Positions 8,906-17,263 of a stretch of 64,000 nucleotides of DNA are shown one piece after another. The DNA is taken from assembly GCF_001999905.1 (NCBI RefSeq), contig NZ_CP019642.1, positions 25,074 to 89,073 of the forward strand, given 5' to 3'. Positions within the stretch are counted from its first letter, which is position 1; every line of letters starts with the position of its first letter. Below the pieces are notes generated by a model that saw nothing but the letters and a program-made list of their open reading frames with translations, was not told the DNA's origin and searched no databases. The stretch comes from Planococcus lenghuensis. GTDB lineage: Bacteria; Bacillota; Bacilli; Bacillales_A; Planococcaceae. The position numbers were made by a program, and so were the translations under genes.

Positions 8906-9610
8906 ATGATTGAAGGGATGCCTAAGCATGTAGCGATCATGATGGACGGCAATGGCAGGTGGGCAGCTGAAAGGGGCTTGTCACGTTCCAAAGGGCATTA
9001 TAAGGGCATGCTTGCTGTAAAAGAAGTGATCCAGGGAGCCATGGACTTGGGGATAAAACATTTGACCTTATATGCCTTCTCGACCGAGAACTGGACCCGG
9101 CCGAAAGAAGAAGTGGATTATATTATGAGCCTGCCGCTTATCTTCTTTAAATCAGAAATAGCCAATTTGATGAAAAACAGAATTAAAGTCCGCTTTATAG
9201 GGGACATTGCGGCTCTGCCTGAAAAGACGCAGCGAGTGATCGAAGAAACCATGAGGAAAACGGAATTGAATACCGGATTGAATTTAAATGTAGCCATGAA
9301 CTACGGCGGGAGGGCTGATATTGTTCAGGCAGTCAGAAAGACGATCAGCGACGCGCAATCCAGTTCTGAAAAGGGAATTGCCATTGAGTTTGCCGGCCTC
9401 CAGAAACATCTGTGGACAGGGAAAATTCCGGATGCAGATCTCCTGATCAGGACTAGCGGCGAGAAAAGGATCAGTAATTTCCTGCTTCTGCAAGCAGCTG
9501 AAACGGAACTCTGGTTCACGGATACGTATTGGCCGGATTTCAAAAAAGCACATCTTTCAGAAGCGATCGTTGCCTACAAAGAGAGAAAGTTAAGACACCA
9601 GCAGGGATAA
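8906..9610 (+). CDS. Isoprenyl (undecaprenyl-diphosphate) synthase, second-copy type
   Basis: 234 residues. Cis-prenyltransferase motifs are all present: MDGNGRWA with the metal-binding Asp, SRSKGHYKG, YAFSTENWTRPKEEV, NYGGRADI and RTSGEKRISNFLL. It condenses isopentenyl diphosphate onto farnesyl diphosphate, the lipid carrier step for cell-wall synthesis. The gene lacks the usual frr/cdsA/dxr neighbours, so it is likely a paralogue. The usual NFLLWQ-x-x-Y-x-E after the RTSGE box reads NFLLLQAAETE here, two substitutions worth noting. GAGGAGGG precedes the ATG. Confidence 0.85.
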   Translation: MIEGMPKHVAIMMDGNGRWAAERGLSRSKGHYKGMLAVKEVIQGAMDLGIKHLTLYAFSTENWTRPKEEVDYIMSLPLIFFKSEIANLMKNRIKVRFIGDIAALPEKTQRVIEETMRKTELNTGLNLNVAMNYGGRADIVQAVRKTISDAQSSSEKGIAIEFAGLQKHLWTGKIPDADLLIRTSGEKRISNFLLLQAAETELWFTDTYWPDFKKAHLSEAIVAYKERKLRHQQG

Positions 9611-9661
9611 GCTGTCCATTATTCATTTGACTGGACCTAAGTAAAAGCAAGGAGTGGCGGG

Positions 9662-10291
9662 ATGGGATCAAGAATCATGCATTTAATTATCGCCGACCGT
9701 GTCTCGGAGAAATTGTCGATTCAATGCAAGGGGCAATTTCTTTTGGGGGGCATCGCACCGGACGCGGCATTTACCAGAGAAAGAAAAACCAAGTCACATT
9801 ACTATGAAGGAAGCCTGGAAGACGGAACGAGATGCGTGAATTATGAGCGCTTTGCGGAAAAATATCCTGTCGATATCCAGAGCGAGTATGGGCTCGGCTA
9901 TTTAATTCATCTAATCGCCGATGACGTATGGATGAAGCACATCTACTTCAAAAACAACTTCAAGAATCGCTTGGATGCTGATCCGGGGCTATTAGACAGG
10001 TGGCACAGCGATTTCAGAAAGCTGAACGGAAAACTGATTGAATGGTTTGAGTGCGGAGATTTGGAGGATGAACTGAGAGCGATTGGTGTACCTGAAAATA
10101 ACATAAGTGAAATCGAGTCAGAGGATTTAGAGAAATTCAAAGAAGAAACGATCAATGACTTCTTCTACACTGAAGATGATTTAAAAAAAGAATTAGAAGT
10201 CTATTCATTGAAGCAAATTTTAAGCTATATCAATTTGGCAGTTGAGGAAATCATCAATTTTTACATGGCTGTCACGTTAAGAATCTCTTGA
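9662..10291 (+). CDS. Zinc-dependent phospholipase C-like family protein
   Basis: 209 residues. MGSRIMHLIIADRV, LLGGIAPDAA, KTKSHYYEG and LGYLIHLIADDVWMKHIYF resemble the zinc-dependent phospholipase C fold (His and Asp ligands on helices), without a signal peptide. Bacillales have many such cytosolic members annotated as hydrolases of unknown substrate. AAGGAGTGG precedes the ATG. Confidence 0.65.
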   Translation: MGSRIMHLIIADRVSEKLSIQCKGQFLLGGIAPDAAFTRERKTKSHYYEGSLEDGTRCVNYERFAEKYPVDIQSEYGLGYLIHLIADDVWMKHIYFKNNFKNRLDADPGLLDRWHSDFRKLNGKLIEWFECGDLEDELRAIGVPENNISEIESEDLEKFKEETINDFFYTEDDLKKELEVYSLKQILSYINLAVEEIINFYMAVTLRIS

Positions 10292-10352
10292 AATATGTTA
10301 TTGGCCAAAGGTATTGAGACGGAAGTCGTCTAAAATGAGAGGAATGTTACGG

Positions 10353-10940
10353 ATGAATATTCTCTGGGACTTCGATGGTACGCTATTTGATACCTATCCT
10401 GCCTATTCCAGAATCTTTTCTCATGTACTCGGGGGAAGGGCGGCAGAAGTTGAAATCTACAAGAAGCTCAAAGTCTCGTTTTCTCACGCCATCGACCATT
10501 ATGGATTATCTGAAGAGCAGATTGACGAAATGAACCGGCTGGAGGAGAAGTTGCAGCCGGCTGATATTGTACCGTTCGAATCAGTGGAAGAAGTGCTGAA
10601 ACTGGCGAACAAGAATGTGATCATGACTCATAAGGACCGAAAAGGAGTCCTTGCCATCCTTCAATACTATGGCTGGGAGGAATATTTCAGTGACATGGTG
10701 ACGATTGATGACGGATTCCCGAGGAAACCCGATGCAGCCTCTTATCGGTACCTCCACGAAAAGTACGGTATCGACTTGGCAATCGGGGACAGGGAAATCG
10801 ATCTTATTCCAGCAAATGAGCTTGGCATCAGGACGTGCATCTTCCAAGGAACCAGCAAAGCCGCGGATTATAGCTTGGCAAGTTACGACAAATTTCAAAA
10901 TATCATTGATTTTGATTTATTAAAAAAAGAGAACCTCTAA
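10353..10940 (+). CDS. HAD superfamily hydrolase (phosphoglycolate-phosphatase type)
   Basis: 195 residues from the ATG at 10353 (GAGAGGA nine bases upstream); the TTG at 10314 has no site. Motif I is WDFDGTLFDTY with both aspartates, motif II is NVIMTHKD, the Lys is in GFPRKPD, and motif III is AIGDREIDL. The cap is helical (residues about 15-75). It should dephosphorylate a small phospho-metabolite. Confidence 0.85.
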   Translation: MNILWDFDGTLFDTYPAYSRIFSHVLGGRAAEVEIYKKLKVSFSHAIDHYGLSEEQIDEMNRLEEKLQPADIVPFESVEEVLKLANKNVIMTHKDRKGVLAILQYYGWEEYFSDMVTIDDGFPRKPDAASYRYLHEKYGIDLAIGDREIDLIPANELGIRTCIFQGTSKAADYSLASYDKFQNIIDFDLLKKENL

Positions 10941-11532
10941 AGGATCGGTTCGGCAACCGCTTCCCACGGAGGAACTTGAAGAGAGAAGAGCGAAAGCGAG
11001 GGCGGCAAGGGAAGCAACTCGCGCAGAGAAGTCTGCATTCACGGCAGAAATTCCAGCGATACAGCAACAACCCTCAAGTGATGTATATTGGTCTGGCCGG
11101 TTGCAATCCGGCTTTCGTTCCCCTTACGCTACAAACCGAGATGAGCGGGAATTAGATGAGTTCTGGCATAGCAGATTCCAGGAAAAGCGGAAAGCGCAGC
11201 CTAAACTCATTACCGATTTTGCAGCCAAAAAGAAATATCGGCCATTTGTGGAACGTCTGCTGACCATCCGGGTGGAGGGAGCTATGTATATTCCTGTATC
11301 CGACCGAGTATGGAGAAAAGTGATTATGGACTGGTTGGAAATGAATTGCCTGGAAGAGAATTGGACTGTTTCGGTGGAAGAGATGGTCGAGTTACTAGGA
11401 AAGTCCGGTGTTGAATTGGACTCGCAGCAGTTAAAGTTTGCTGCTTATCCAGTGAAGAGCTTCCTGGAAATCTATGCAAAAGCAGCGAGAACAGATTTAC
11501 GACTAAAAGGAAACCTTTCTGTTATGGAGTAA
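10924..11532 (+). pseudogene. Open frame without a proper start, unknown protein
   Basis: An uninterrupted frame begins just inside the 3' end of the HAD gene and runs to 11532. Its N-terminal part is charged and helical (EELEERRAKARAAREATRAE) and its C-terminal part compact (FVERLLTIRVEGAMYIPVSD). No ATG, GTG or TTG with a ribosome binding site opens it; the only in-frame TTG is at 11101, in mid-frame. It looks like a gene that lost its 5' end. Family not recognised. Confidence 0.45.
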
Positions 11533-11727
11533 TGGCGGTTCAGCGAGGACAAGCAGAATGCCTCTGACTTCGATTAGCACCCAGGCACTATGTTAATAAA
11601 AGCCCATTTTAGAATCAATTTTCTGCAACTCCCTTAAATATCTTCATGATTGATACGAAATGGTGTTCAATCGGTGAAATAGATGGGTATAATAAGAACA
11701 TACGTTCTTAAAAAGGGAGTGGAAGAG

Positions 11728-12042
11728 ATGCAGAAAGCTCATACACGTTGGCATGGACTCTTTGTGTCGGAACACACGAAGCCTCTCACCAATGAAATCA
11801 TTACCGACCCGCAGCCGCTGCTCAGCGGCGATGAGCGGCGTAGTATCCATGAGTTGCTCGCAGTCGCCTTTGAGCGAAGATGTCCTATTTTTATTCAGTC
11901 CTGGCAGGACCGGCATTTTCATTACCATCGTGGGATTATCCAACGAATTGATGGCGAGAAAGAGATCTTAGTTTACTCGGACCCGTTTGGGGAATGGCCG
12001 CTTGCCTTAGAAGCCATCACGTCAGTACATATGCTTGAATAG
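11728..12042 (+). CDS. YolD-like family protein
   Basis: 104 residues from the ATG at 11728, preceded by AAGGGAGTGG; the longer in-frame start at 11683 has no site. WHGLFVSEHTKPLTNEI, a helical middle and a C-terminal beta region (HYHRGIIQRIDGEKEILVYS) fit YolD-like proteins, small Sm-like-fold proteins usually next to a Y-family polymerase (UvrX/YqjW). No polymerase gene is present here, so the pair is broken. Confidence 0.7.
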   Translation: MQKAHTRWHGLFVSEHTKPLTNEIITDPQPLLSGDERRSIHELLAVAFERRCPIFIQSWQDRHFHYHRGIIQRIDGEKEILVYSDPFGEWPLALEAITSVHMLE

Positions 12043-12154
12043 CTGCTAACTGTAGGAAGCGATATCCATCCTGCTGAAATTATATGTAACTCTTGGGAAC
12101 CGACTGTCGTTTTAATGGGGTGTTTGTAACCAGAAATTCATTGGAGAGGAAGAC

Positions 12155-12475
12155 GTGGCGAGAGAAACGACGGTGCAAAAAGTGGATATCGTTGAACTGT
12201 TTGAAGGAGGCTATACTGAAAAGAATAGGGGTTACTTGTTCGGCCCTTCCATGCTGTTGCGAATTATGCCCGCGCACTGGCAGTGGTTTGAGGTAAGAGG
12301 GCGGAATCTTACGGATGACCTTTCTGCTGCAGGATACATACAATTAAGGCCAGACGATGATTACGTTATTTTAGAATTCCCTGCGCTGGATATCGAGCCT
12401 AATGACCTTGGCATCATGAAGATTGCCGATTATTTACGCTTGGTCTCATTGAAGGCAAACAGAGATATTGTGTAA
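12155..12475 (+). CDS. Hypothetical protein
   Basis: 106 residues, GTG start with GGAGAGGA upstream. The sequence is compact and globular with no membrane segment; MLLRIMPAHWQWFEVRGR and DDDYVILEFPALDIEPNDL are its most distinctive parts. No family recognised. It lies between the YolD-like gene and another small orphan, a pattern of mobile-element cargo. Confidence 0.5.
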   Translation: MARETTVQKVDIVELFEGGYTEKNRGYLFGPSMLLRIMPAHWQWFEVRGRNLTDDLSAAGYIQLRPDDDYVILEFPALDIEPNDLGIMKIADYLRLVSLKANRDIV

Positions 12476-12526
12476 AGTGATTGAATGGTATGATAAGGAA
12501 AAAGGGAGGAAAGGCGGCAGAAAGGG

Positions 12527-12733
12527 ATGTCCTATGTCATTTACTTTACCGGTGGGATCGGCTACTGGACCGGGAAGTACTATTTGGATGGCGAACATAG
12601 CGTGCCAAGATGCAAGAGCTATATTACCCCGGAAGTAAAACGATATAAGACCGAACAGCGGGCAGGATTGGCAGCAAAAGAGTTGTGCAGGCTTTTTGGA
12701 ATGGGCGATTTCCGAGTGGAAGATATTGAATGA
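12527..12733 (+). CDS. Small hypothetical protein
   Basis: 68 residues. YVIYFTGGIGYWTGKYYLDG followed by a helix ending AAKELCRLFGM. The AAGCGGCAGAAAGGG region gives only a modest ribosome binding site. A clear terminator follows at 12742. Similar short aromatic-rich proteins occur in Firmicute phages and plasmids; function unknown. Confidence 0.5.
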   Translation: MSYVIYFTGGIGYWTGKYYLDGEHSVPRCKSYITPEVKRYKTEQRAGLAAKELCRLFGMGDFRVEDIE

Positions 12734-12741
12734 CGAATGGC

Positions 12742-12767
12742 GATCAGCGACTGCTGATCTTTTTTTG
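12742..12767 (+). terminator. Rho-independent terminator
   Basis: GATCAGC and GCTGATC form a perfect seven-base stem around GACT, followed by seven Ts. Confidence 0.85.
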
Positions 12768-12818
12768 TCCTTAAAATACCGGATTTGTTTGGAGAAACAG
12801 AGACCAGCTATTCAAAAT

Positions 12819-12859
12819 ACAACAATTATTGTATTATAAAGTAAAACAACAATTGTTGT
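12819..12859 (+). promoter_or_regulatory. Two ACAACAATTRTTGT palindromes, probable operator
   Basis: ACAACAATTATTGT (12819-12832) and the perfect palindrome ACAACAATTGTTGT (12846-12859) flank an AT-rich TATTATAAAG that can serve as -10. The second palindrome ends 16 bases before the TTG start of the HTH gene. The layout suggests autorepression by that protein. The same 14-mer recurs inside the conjugation operon (41032-41045), and a one-base variant inside the HTH gene (13104-13117). Confidence 0.6.
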
Positions 12860-12875
12860 GGCAAGAGGTGGGACC

Positions 12876-13481
12876 TTGAGAAAGTATGGATTGGACGAAC
12901 TCTTTGATGTACTGAAACGGCACAAAATCACCACTAATAAGGAAAGCGTCAGACGCTGGCTCCGTGAAGGGAAAATCAACGGTTCCAAAGGAGCTGGACC
13001 GAGGCGGAACGGCTGGTGGGTCACAGAAGCCGATCTGATGGCATTCCTGAAAGAACGGCTGCCGGACCACGTAAATCCTGAATTGCCGGAGGAGAACCAA
13101 AACACAACAACTGTTGTGGTAACGGAAGAAGAGAAGGAAGAGATCCGGGAGGAAGCGCGCCAGGAATTGCTGGGACAGCTGGCTGCCAAAAACATTTGGG
13201 AAGGCCGTTTCCAGCTGAAAAAATCGTTCGTTAACGCTTGTCTGGACCATCGGCGAATCGAAAACAGGGGGCTCCGGACATATATCCTAAACCGGATGAT
13301 GCAGCATAAAGGGGGATACGCAACACCGGGCGTGCTGTATCTGCTCGACACATTCAAATTTGACGGCGAACGCTTGCCCTTCGATTCCAGTTTCGGGTCG
13401 CTGGATGAACAGGTTGTCTATTCATTGATTGACCATCTGCAGCAGGAGTACGTAAATCCAAACAGAAGAAAAGGAGAGTAA
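12876..13481 (+). CDS. Helix-turn-helix DNA-binding protein
   Basis: 201 residues from TTG at 12876, chosen because AGAGGTGG directly precedes it; the GTG at 12858 would place the operator palindrome inside the gene. The N-terminus GLDELFDVLKRHKI, ESVRRWLREGKINGSK and GWWVTEADLMAFL is a MerR/excisionase-like winged helix. A Glu-rich coiled coil (EEEKEEIREEARQELLGQ) and a C-terminal globular part follow. Probably a regulator of its own promoter and perhaps of the plasmid transfer operon (inference from shared palindromes). Confidence 0.65.
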   Translation: MRKYGLDELFDVLKRHKITTNKESVRRWLREGKINGSKGAGPRRNGWWVTEADLMAFLKERLPDHVNPELPEENQNTTTVVVTEEEKEEIREEARQELLGQLAAKNIWEGRFQLKKSFVNACLDHRRIENRGLRTYILNRMMQHKGGYATPGVLYLLDTFKFDGERLPFDSSFGSLDEQVVYSLIDHLQQEYVNPNRRKGE

Positions 13482-13591
13482 ATACGCGTGTTAGCAAGTA
13501 ACTTACTCAACCGTTCGACCTTATTTTTGAATTTCAGCAGTTCGAGTGGTACGCTTTTCTTTGCAATTCACTTTTGAAGGAGGTAGTCATA

Positions 13592-14617
13592 TTGCCAACT
13601 ACATATAAAGAGATCCACCTGGCGAATCGGCCGGAAGGCACACCCACGAATGAAGATTTTGCCTTTATTGAAAAGGAAATTCCCTCACTGGCAGATGGTG
13701 AACTACTGCTTAAAACCTTATATCTTTCAGTCGATCCATATATGCGCGGCCGAATGAGAGATGTCAAATCCTATGTCGAGCCGTTCAAGCTGAACGAAGC
13801 GATTGCGGGCGGCGTGCTGGCAGAAGTCGTCGACTCAAAATCCGAAGGGTTTAAACAAGGTGATATCGTCACCGGCAGGCTCAATTGGGCGGAATATAAT
13901 GTGGCAAACGCCCAAACGGTCCAGAAAGTTGATCCGGCATCCGCACCGATTACGACGCGGCTCGGCATTCTAGGCATGACCGGTCTGACCGCGTATTTCG
14001 GACTTCTCGATATCGGGAAACCGCAGGAAGGTGAAACAGTTGTTGTTTCCGGCGCTGCAGGCGCGGTTGGTTCTGTCGTCGGGCAGATTGCCAAACTGAA
14101 AGGCGCACGCGTTGTCGGCATTGCCGGCTCGCAGGACAAGATCGATTATTTAATCAACGAACTCGGATTTGACGCAGCCGTAAATTATAAGGATAACAAT
14201 TTTAAAGAAGACTTCAAAAAAGCGATCCCGGACGGTGTCGATGTCTATTTTGATAATGTCGGCGGAGTCGTCTCCGACACGGTTATTTTTGAAATCAACC
14301 GCAATGCACGCATCGTTGTGTGCGGCACGATTTCTTCTTATAATAATCCCGAAGCGGATACCGGTCCGCGTATCCAGTGGAAATTCATCACAACAAGCTC
14401 AATGATGAAAGGCTTCACAATCGGCGATTATGCGCAGGAGTTCAAAACCGGTGCGCAGGATCTTGCAAAATGGCTGCAGGAAGGCAAGCTGAAGTATGAA
14501 GAAACAATCACTGAGGGCTTTGAAAGAACACCGGAAGCATTCCTGGACCTGTTCGAAGGCAACAACCTCGGCAAGCAGCTTGTCAAAGTAGCGAAGCCGG
14601 AGTTCGCTTCATTGTAA
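13592..14617 (+). CDS. NADP-dependent medium-chain reductase (YfmJ/CurA-like)
   Basis: 341 residues. The TTG at 13592 has a perfect AAGGAGGT seven bases upstream; the TTG at 13574 overlaps that site and is rejected. LSVDPYMRGRMRD, the nucleotide-binding VSGAAGAVGSVVGQIAKLKG and DVYFDNVGG place it in the zinc-free leukotriene B4 dehydrogenase/curcumin-reductase branch of medium-chain reductases. It reduces activated carbon-carbon double bonds of enones with NADPH, a detoxification role. Confidence 0.9.
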   Translation: MPTTYKEIHLANRPEGTPTNEDFAFIEKEIPSLADGELLLKTLYLSVDPYMRGRMRDVKSYVEPFKLNEAIAGGVLAEVVDSKSEGFKQGDIVTGRLNWAEYNVANAQTVQKVDPASAPITTRLGILGMTGLTAYFGLLDIGKPQEGETVVVSGAAGAVGSVVGQIAKLKGARVVGIAGSQDKIDYLINELGFDAAVNYKDNNFKEDFKKAIPDGVDVYFDNVGGVVSDTVIFEINRNARIVVCGTISSYNNPEADTGPRIQWKFITTSSMMKGFTIGDYAQEFKTGAQDLAKWLQEGKLKYEETITEGFERTPEAFLDLFEGNNLGKQLVKVAKPEFASL

Positions 14618-14638
14618 TAACCGACAACCGTTAAAGTG

Positions 14639-14674
14639 CAAAAACCGTTGCTCTGAATAGAACAGCGGTTTTTG
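14639..14674 (+). terminator. Rho-independent terminator
   Basis: AAAAACCG pairs with CGGTTTTT with further pairing inside the loop; the T run follows directly. It closes the reductase gene. Confidence 0.85.
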
Positions 14675-14776
14675 TGTACAGTAAAAAAACGCCTATTTCC
14701 AAAAAGGAAACTGGCGCATAATCTTGGGAAAGTGGCCGGTTTTCTCTGATCACTTTCGGAAAAAGGGGGCTTCAAA

Positions 14777-14821
14777 AAAACAGGGAGAGAACAACCGATT
14801 GGTTATTCTCTCCCTGTTTTT
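14777..14821 (-). terminator. Long terminator of the recombinase gene
   Basis: AAACAGGGAGAGAA and TTCTCTCCCTGTTT form a perfect 14-base stem with T runs on both sides. The recombinase stop codon lies inside the stem, so termination is possible in either direction. Confidence 0.9.
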
Positions 14822-15954
14822 AATTTAGGGGTTTCCTGAGTTTTTGAAGGTCTTCGTCTCTGTTCCATTTTGGTAAGGACTTCTTCGCCATCTCGATTCG
14901 ATAAGTTGGTATAGAGGGAAGTGGCTTCAAAGTTGCTATGGCCCAGCTGGTCCCGCAGCAAAACCAGGCTGCCACCACTGCGGATGTAATCCGTCGCAAA
15001 GCTATGCCGCAGTTTATGCGGGCTGATGCCTTCACTTTCCGAAAAAGCACCGGTGTATTTGGCGACGATCTTCTCGATTGCCCGTCTGGACAGCGGCTGA
15101 GCCGCGCCTTTGTATAAGGAGACGAACAGGAAGGGGGATTCGTTTGCTCCGCGGTAGCGGGCTTCCCGCACCTCCATGTAGCGCCGCAGGTACTCAATTG
15201 CTTCCGGAAGCACGTTAATGGTATCCTCCTTGGATCCTTTTCGTCTCACGTCGATCATTTTCTTTTTCAGGTTCAGTTTTTTCGTCAGAATGCGCGCCAG
15301 TTCCCCGAGACGGAGACCGCTCCCGAGAAAAAGGTGGAGGATGGCCAAGTCGCGTTCCTTGTCCCGCAGGAAACGGGAACGGGCTACGGCACTGTTCAGT
15401 GTGTCGATGTAATCGTGTTCCACGAAGTGGAGGAAGTCATAGATCTCCGCGTCATTTAAGATGACGGAACTGATTTTTTGGGCACGCCGGCTGGCTGTCT
15501 CCTTTTTGGAATGGAGGACAATCTTGCTCATCACATTCCGGTCAAAGTAGGATTCCCCGGATTCTGTCTCCGTTTCTTTTGTTAAGTAGTTAAAGAGTGA
15601 CTTCAAGGCATGGATGACATTCGCAACCATTCCATCGCCCCGATTCTTCGTCTCGTTCTGCCCCTGGGTGATGGCTTCTTCGCGAAGGTGATCGATGTAG
15701 TGTTCGATGTCTTCCTTTCGAAGGGAGGCCAGCACGGTATAGGAGATAGAAGGGACGTCCGCAGTTTCCGCCAGGTTCTCCCGGATGAGCCAAGCAAAGA
15801 AGTGCTTGTAATGGTACAGGTATTGATGCAGCGTATTTGGTGAAAGACCCGCCCGTTTTTTGGACCGGACATATTCCGCGACATAGAAGGGCATCTTCTT
15901 CAACTGCGTCTCGATTCGCTGCAAAACGCGTAATTCTTCAGGTGTCATTGCCAC
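14803..15954 (-). CDS. Tyrosine recombinase, XerS-like
   Basis: 383 residues, GTG start with AAAGGAG ten bases upstream. The N-terminal core-binding domain begins MPFYVAEYVRSKKRAGLSP, like XerS of streptococci and other Firmicutes. The catalytic domain has Arg in GSGLRLGELARI, Lys in RRKGSKEDTI, HKLRHSFAT (His-x-x-Arg), LGHSNFEATSLY with the final His and nucleophile Tyr. All six residues are present. Its start lies 41 bases from a 32-bp inverted-arm site (15995-16026), and a second such site lies beyond the TIR gene. It probably recombines those sites, as XerS acts alone on dif-type sites; that pairing is inference. Confidence 0.85.
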   Translation of the reverse strand: MAMTPEELRVLQRIETQLKKMPFYVAEYVRSKKRAGLSPNTLHQYLYHYKHFFAWLIRENLAETADVPSISYTVLASLRKEDIEHYIDHLREEAITQGQNETKNRGDGMVANVIHALKSLFNYLTKETETESGESYFDRNVMSKIVLHSKKETASRRAQKISSVILNDAEIYDFLHFVEHDYIDTLNSAVARSRFLRDKERDLAILHLFLGSGLRLGELARILTKKLNLKKKMIDVRRKGSKEDTINVLPEAIEYLRRYMEVREARYRGANESPFLFVSLYKGAAQPLSRRAIEKIVAKYTGAFSESEGISPHKLRHSFATDYIRSGGSLVLLRDQLGHSNFEATSLYTNLSNRDGEEVLTKMEQRRRPSKTQETPKLKTGRE

Positions 15955-15994
15955 CGAGCAACAGCTCCTTTTCGTGTTAATCTATTCATCCTTT

Positions 15995-16026
15995 ATTGTT
16001 CGCAATATGCAATTTTAACGAACAAT
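15995..16026 (-). other. Candidate tyrosine-recombinase (dif-like) site 1
   Basis: A 32-bp imperfect palindrome. Read on the minus strand it has the 13-base arm ATTGTTCGTTAAA, centre ATTGCA and arm TATTGCGAACAAT. Site 2 on the plus strand has exactly the same arms but centre TTGATA. The arm-6 bp-arm layout is that of dif/pdif sites, whose 11-base arms flank a 6-bp exchange region. It lies between the recombinase start and the TIR stop. Confidence 0.75.
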
Positions 16027-16048
16027 GCTTTTAATTTTTCCTTTGGGA

Positions 16049-17212
16049 CTAGTATCCTCTATACTCGTTCCAGTTTTCGTTTTTATCATAGTTTAAGGAA
16101 CCTTCAAGCCCACAATGGTTCCACAATAAATCAAATGAGGGTTGTAACGCTTTGTCAATACTATCTTCCCAAGAATTGATTTGGATGACAGGTAACTCTA
16201 GCTTAGATTGTTCTATAGCGTCTGGCTTATGAAGTCTATTTGCTGTTCTATAACTTGAAATTCTATATCCTTCAATGTCATATAAGCAAATCCCTATTGC
16301 TATGGGTAATCTAATACCTATGCCTTTAAGAACTTTTAGATAGTGTAACTTAACGTGCTCAATTATTTCTTTCTCGAATTTATCAATTATAATTTCTTTC
16401 GTATTTTCGCCTAGAGAAAGTAAACCAGATTCAACTGCTTCTATTATTCCGTTTCTATAAAACTGTACATAAGAGTGTGTTTCGTTTACTTGTTGTCCTC
16501 TAACAAAAGCCGCAAAACCTTCTTTATTTACTTTAGGGTCCCAACCATACGTGAAAAGAGGCTTCAAATTTTTGTGTGCTGACAATTCTTTTGGTGAATA
16601 TACTTTACTCTGAGACAGTGCTTCTATAGGTATTAAATGGAGTGAGAACTTCGGTCCCTTCGGAATCTTAAAAATATCTTTTCCATTTTCTATTTCTGAA
16701 ATTCTTTTGTCCAGCCAAGTGGCATACCATCCTCTAGAGGAAGTTACAGGATTATTTTCTTTTTTCTCGATAATGCCGGGGAAAAGCGGAGCGATAGGTG
16801 GTTTTTGCCGCTCTCTTTTTATGCCTTCTAAAATAGATTGCTTTGCTTCTTCTTCATTTTTCCCCACTAAGTCAATATAAATTATAGGAGACAGAAGACC
16901 CTCTAATTTAATGTCTTCAATCCGTACCGGAATAAATTTTCTTGATACACCAGTAGGATCTGAAGCAAAAGCTGCTGCCCACTCAGGTTGTGTATTAAGC
17001 GCACTCAAGTAGTTGTTCGATAAAAGAGCCAACGTATGTTTAGAATTAGCAGATCCTTTCTGCATTTGAAGTACGAAGTTGTTACCAGGTTGGAAATCCC
17101 ATGCTTGTATAAATACCTGGTAATTTTCTTTTTCGAGTATCCAAGCAATCCATTCGGCGAATTTTTCATCCTTATGGTTATAACTAATAAAGAAATCGTA
17201 CTTGATATCCAA
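16049..17212 (-). CDS. TIR-domain protein with C-terminal effector-like domain
   Basis: 387 residues, TTG start with GAGGTGATT upstream. Residues 1-135 are a TIR domain: YDFFISYNHKDEKFAEWI, VFIQAWDFQPG, LALLSNNYLSA and the likely NAD-cleaving Glu77 in QPEWAAAF, then FIPVRIEDI. A linker leads to a C-terminal domain (about 180-380) with SLHLIPIEALSQS, GFAAFVRGQQ and YVQFYRNGIIEAVE, a pattern I know from the C-terminal half of AlbA_2-type ATP/DNA-binding proteins. Probable NAD-consuming anti-phage or stress effector. The gene is markedly AT-richer than its left neighbour and is bracketed with its own promoter by the two dif-like sites. Confidence 0.8.
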   Translation of the reverse strand: MDIKYDFFISYNHKDEKFAEWIAWILEKENYQVFIQAWDFQPGNNFVLQMQKGSANSKHTLALLSNNYLSALNTQPEWAAAFASDPTGVSRKFIPVRIEDIKLEGLLSPIIYIDLVGKNEEEAKQSILEGIKRERQKPPIAPLFPGIIEKKENNPVTSSRGWYATWLDKRISEIENGKDIFKIPKGPKFSLHLIPIEALSQSKVYSPKELSAHKNLKPLFTYGWDPKVNKEGFAAFVRGQQVNETHSYVQFYRNGIIEAVESGLLSLGENTKEIIIDKFEKEIIEHVKLHYLKVLKGIGIRLPIAIGICLYDIEGYRISSYRTANRLHKPDAIEQSKLELPVIQINSWEDSIDKALQPSFDLLWNHCGLEGSLNYDKNENWNEYRGY

Positions 17213-17220
17213 GGAATCAC

Positions 17221-17252
17221 CTCATTGTAATTATATATTTCTATTGTAACAA
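17221..17252 (-). promoter_or_regulatory. Promoter of the TIR gene
   Basis: On the minus strand TTGTTA and TACAAT are 17 bases apart, ending just before GAGGTGATT. TATAAT in the same stretch is an alternative -10. The promoter lies inside the segment bounded by the dif-like sites, so the cassette is self-sufficient. Confidence 0.5.
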
Positions 17253-17263
17253 ATCTTCTTTTT

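Noticed and set aside
16027..17263. Simple promoter-inversion switch for the TIR gene
   Set aside because: The promoter lies within the bracketed segment together with the gene, so inversion alone would not turn it off; the centres also differ. A mobile cassette fits better.
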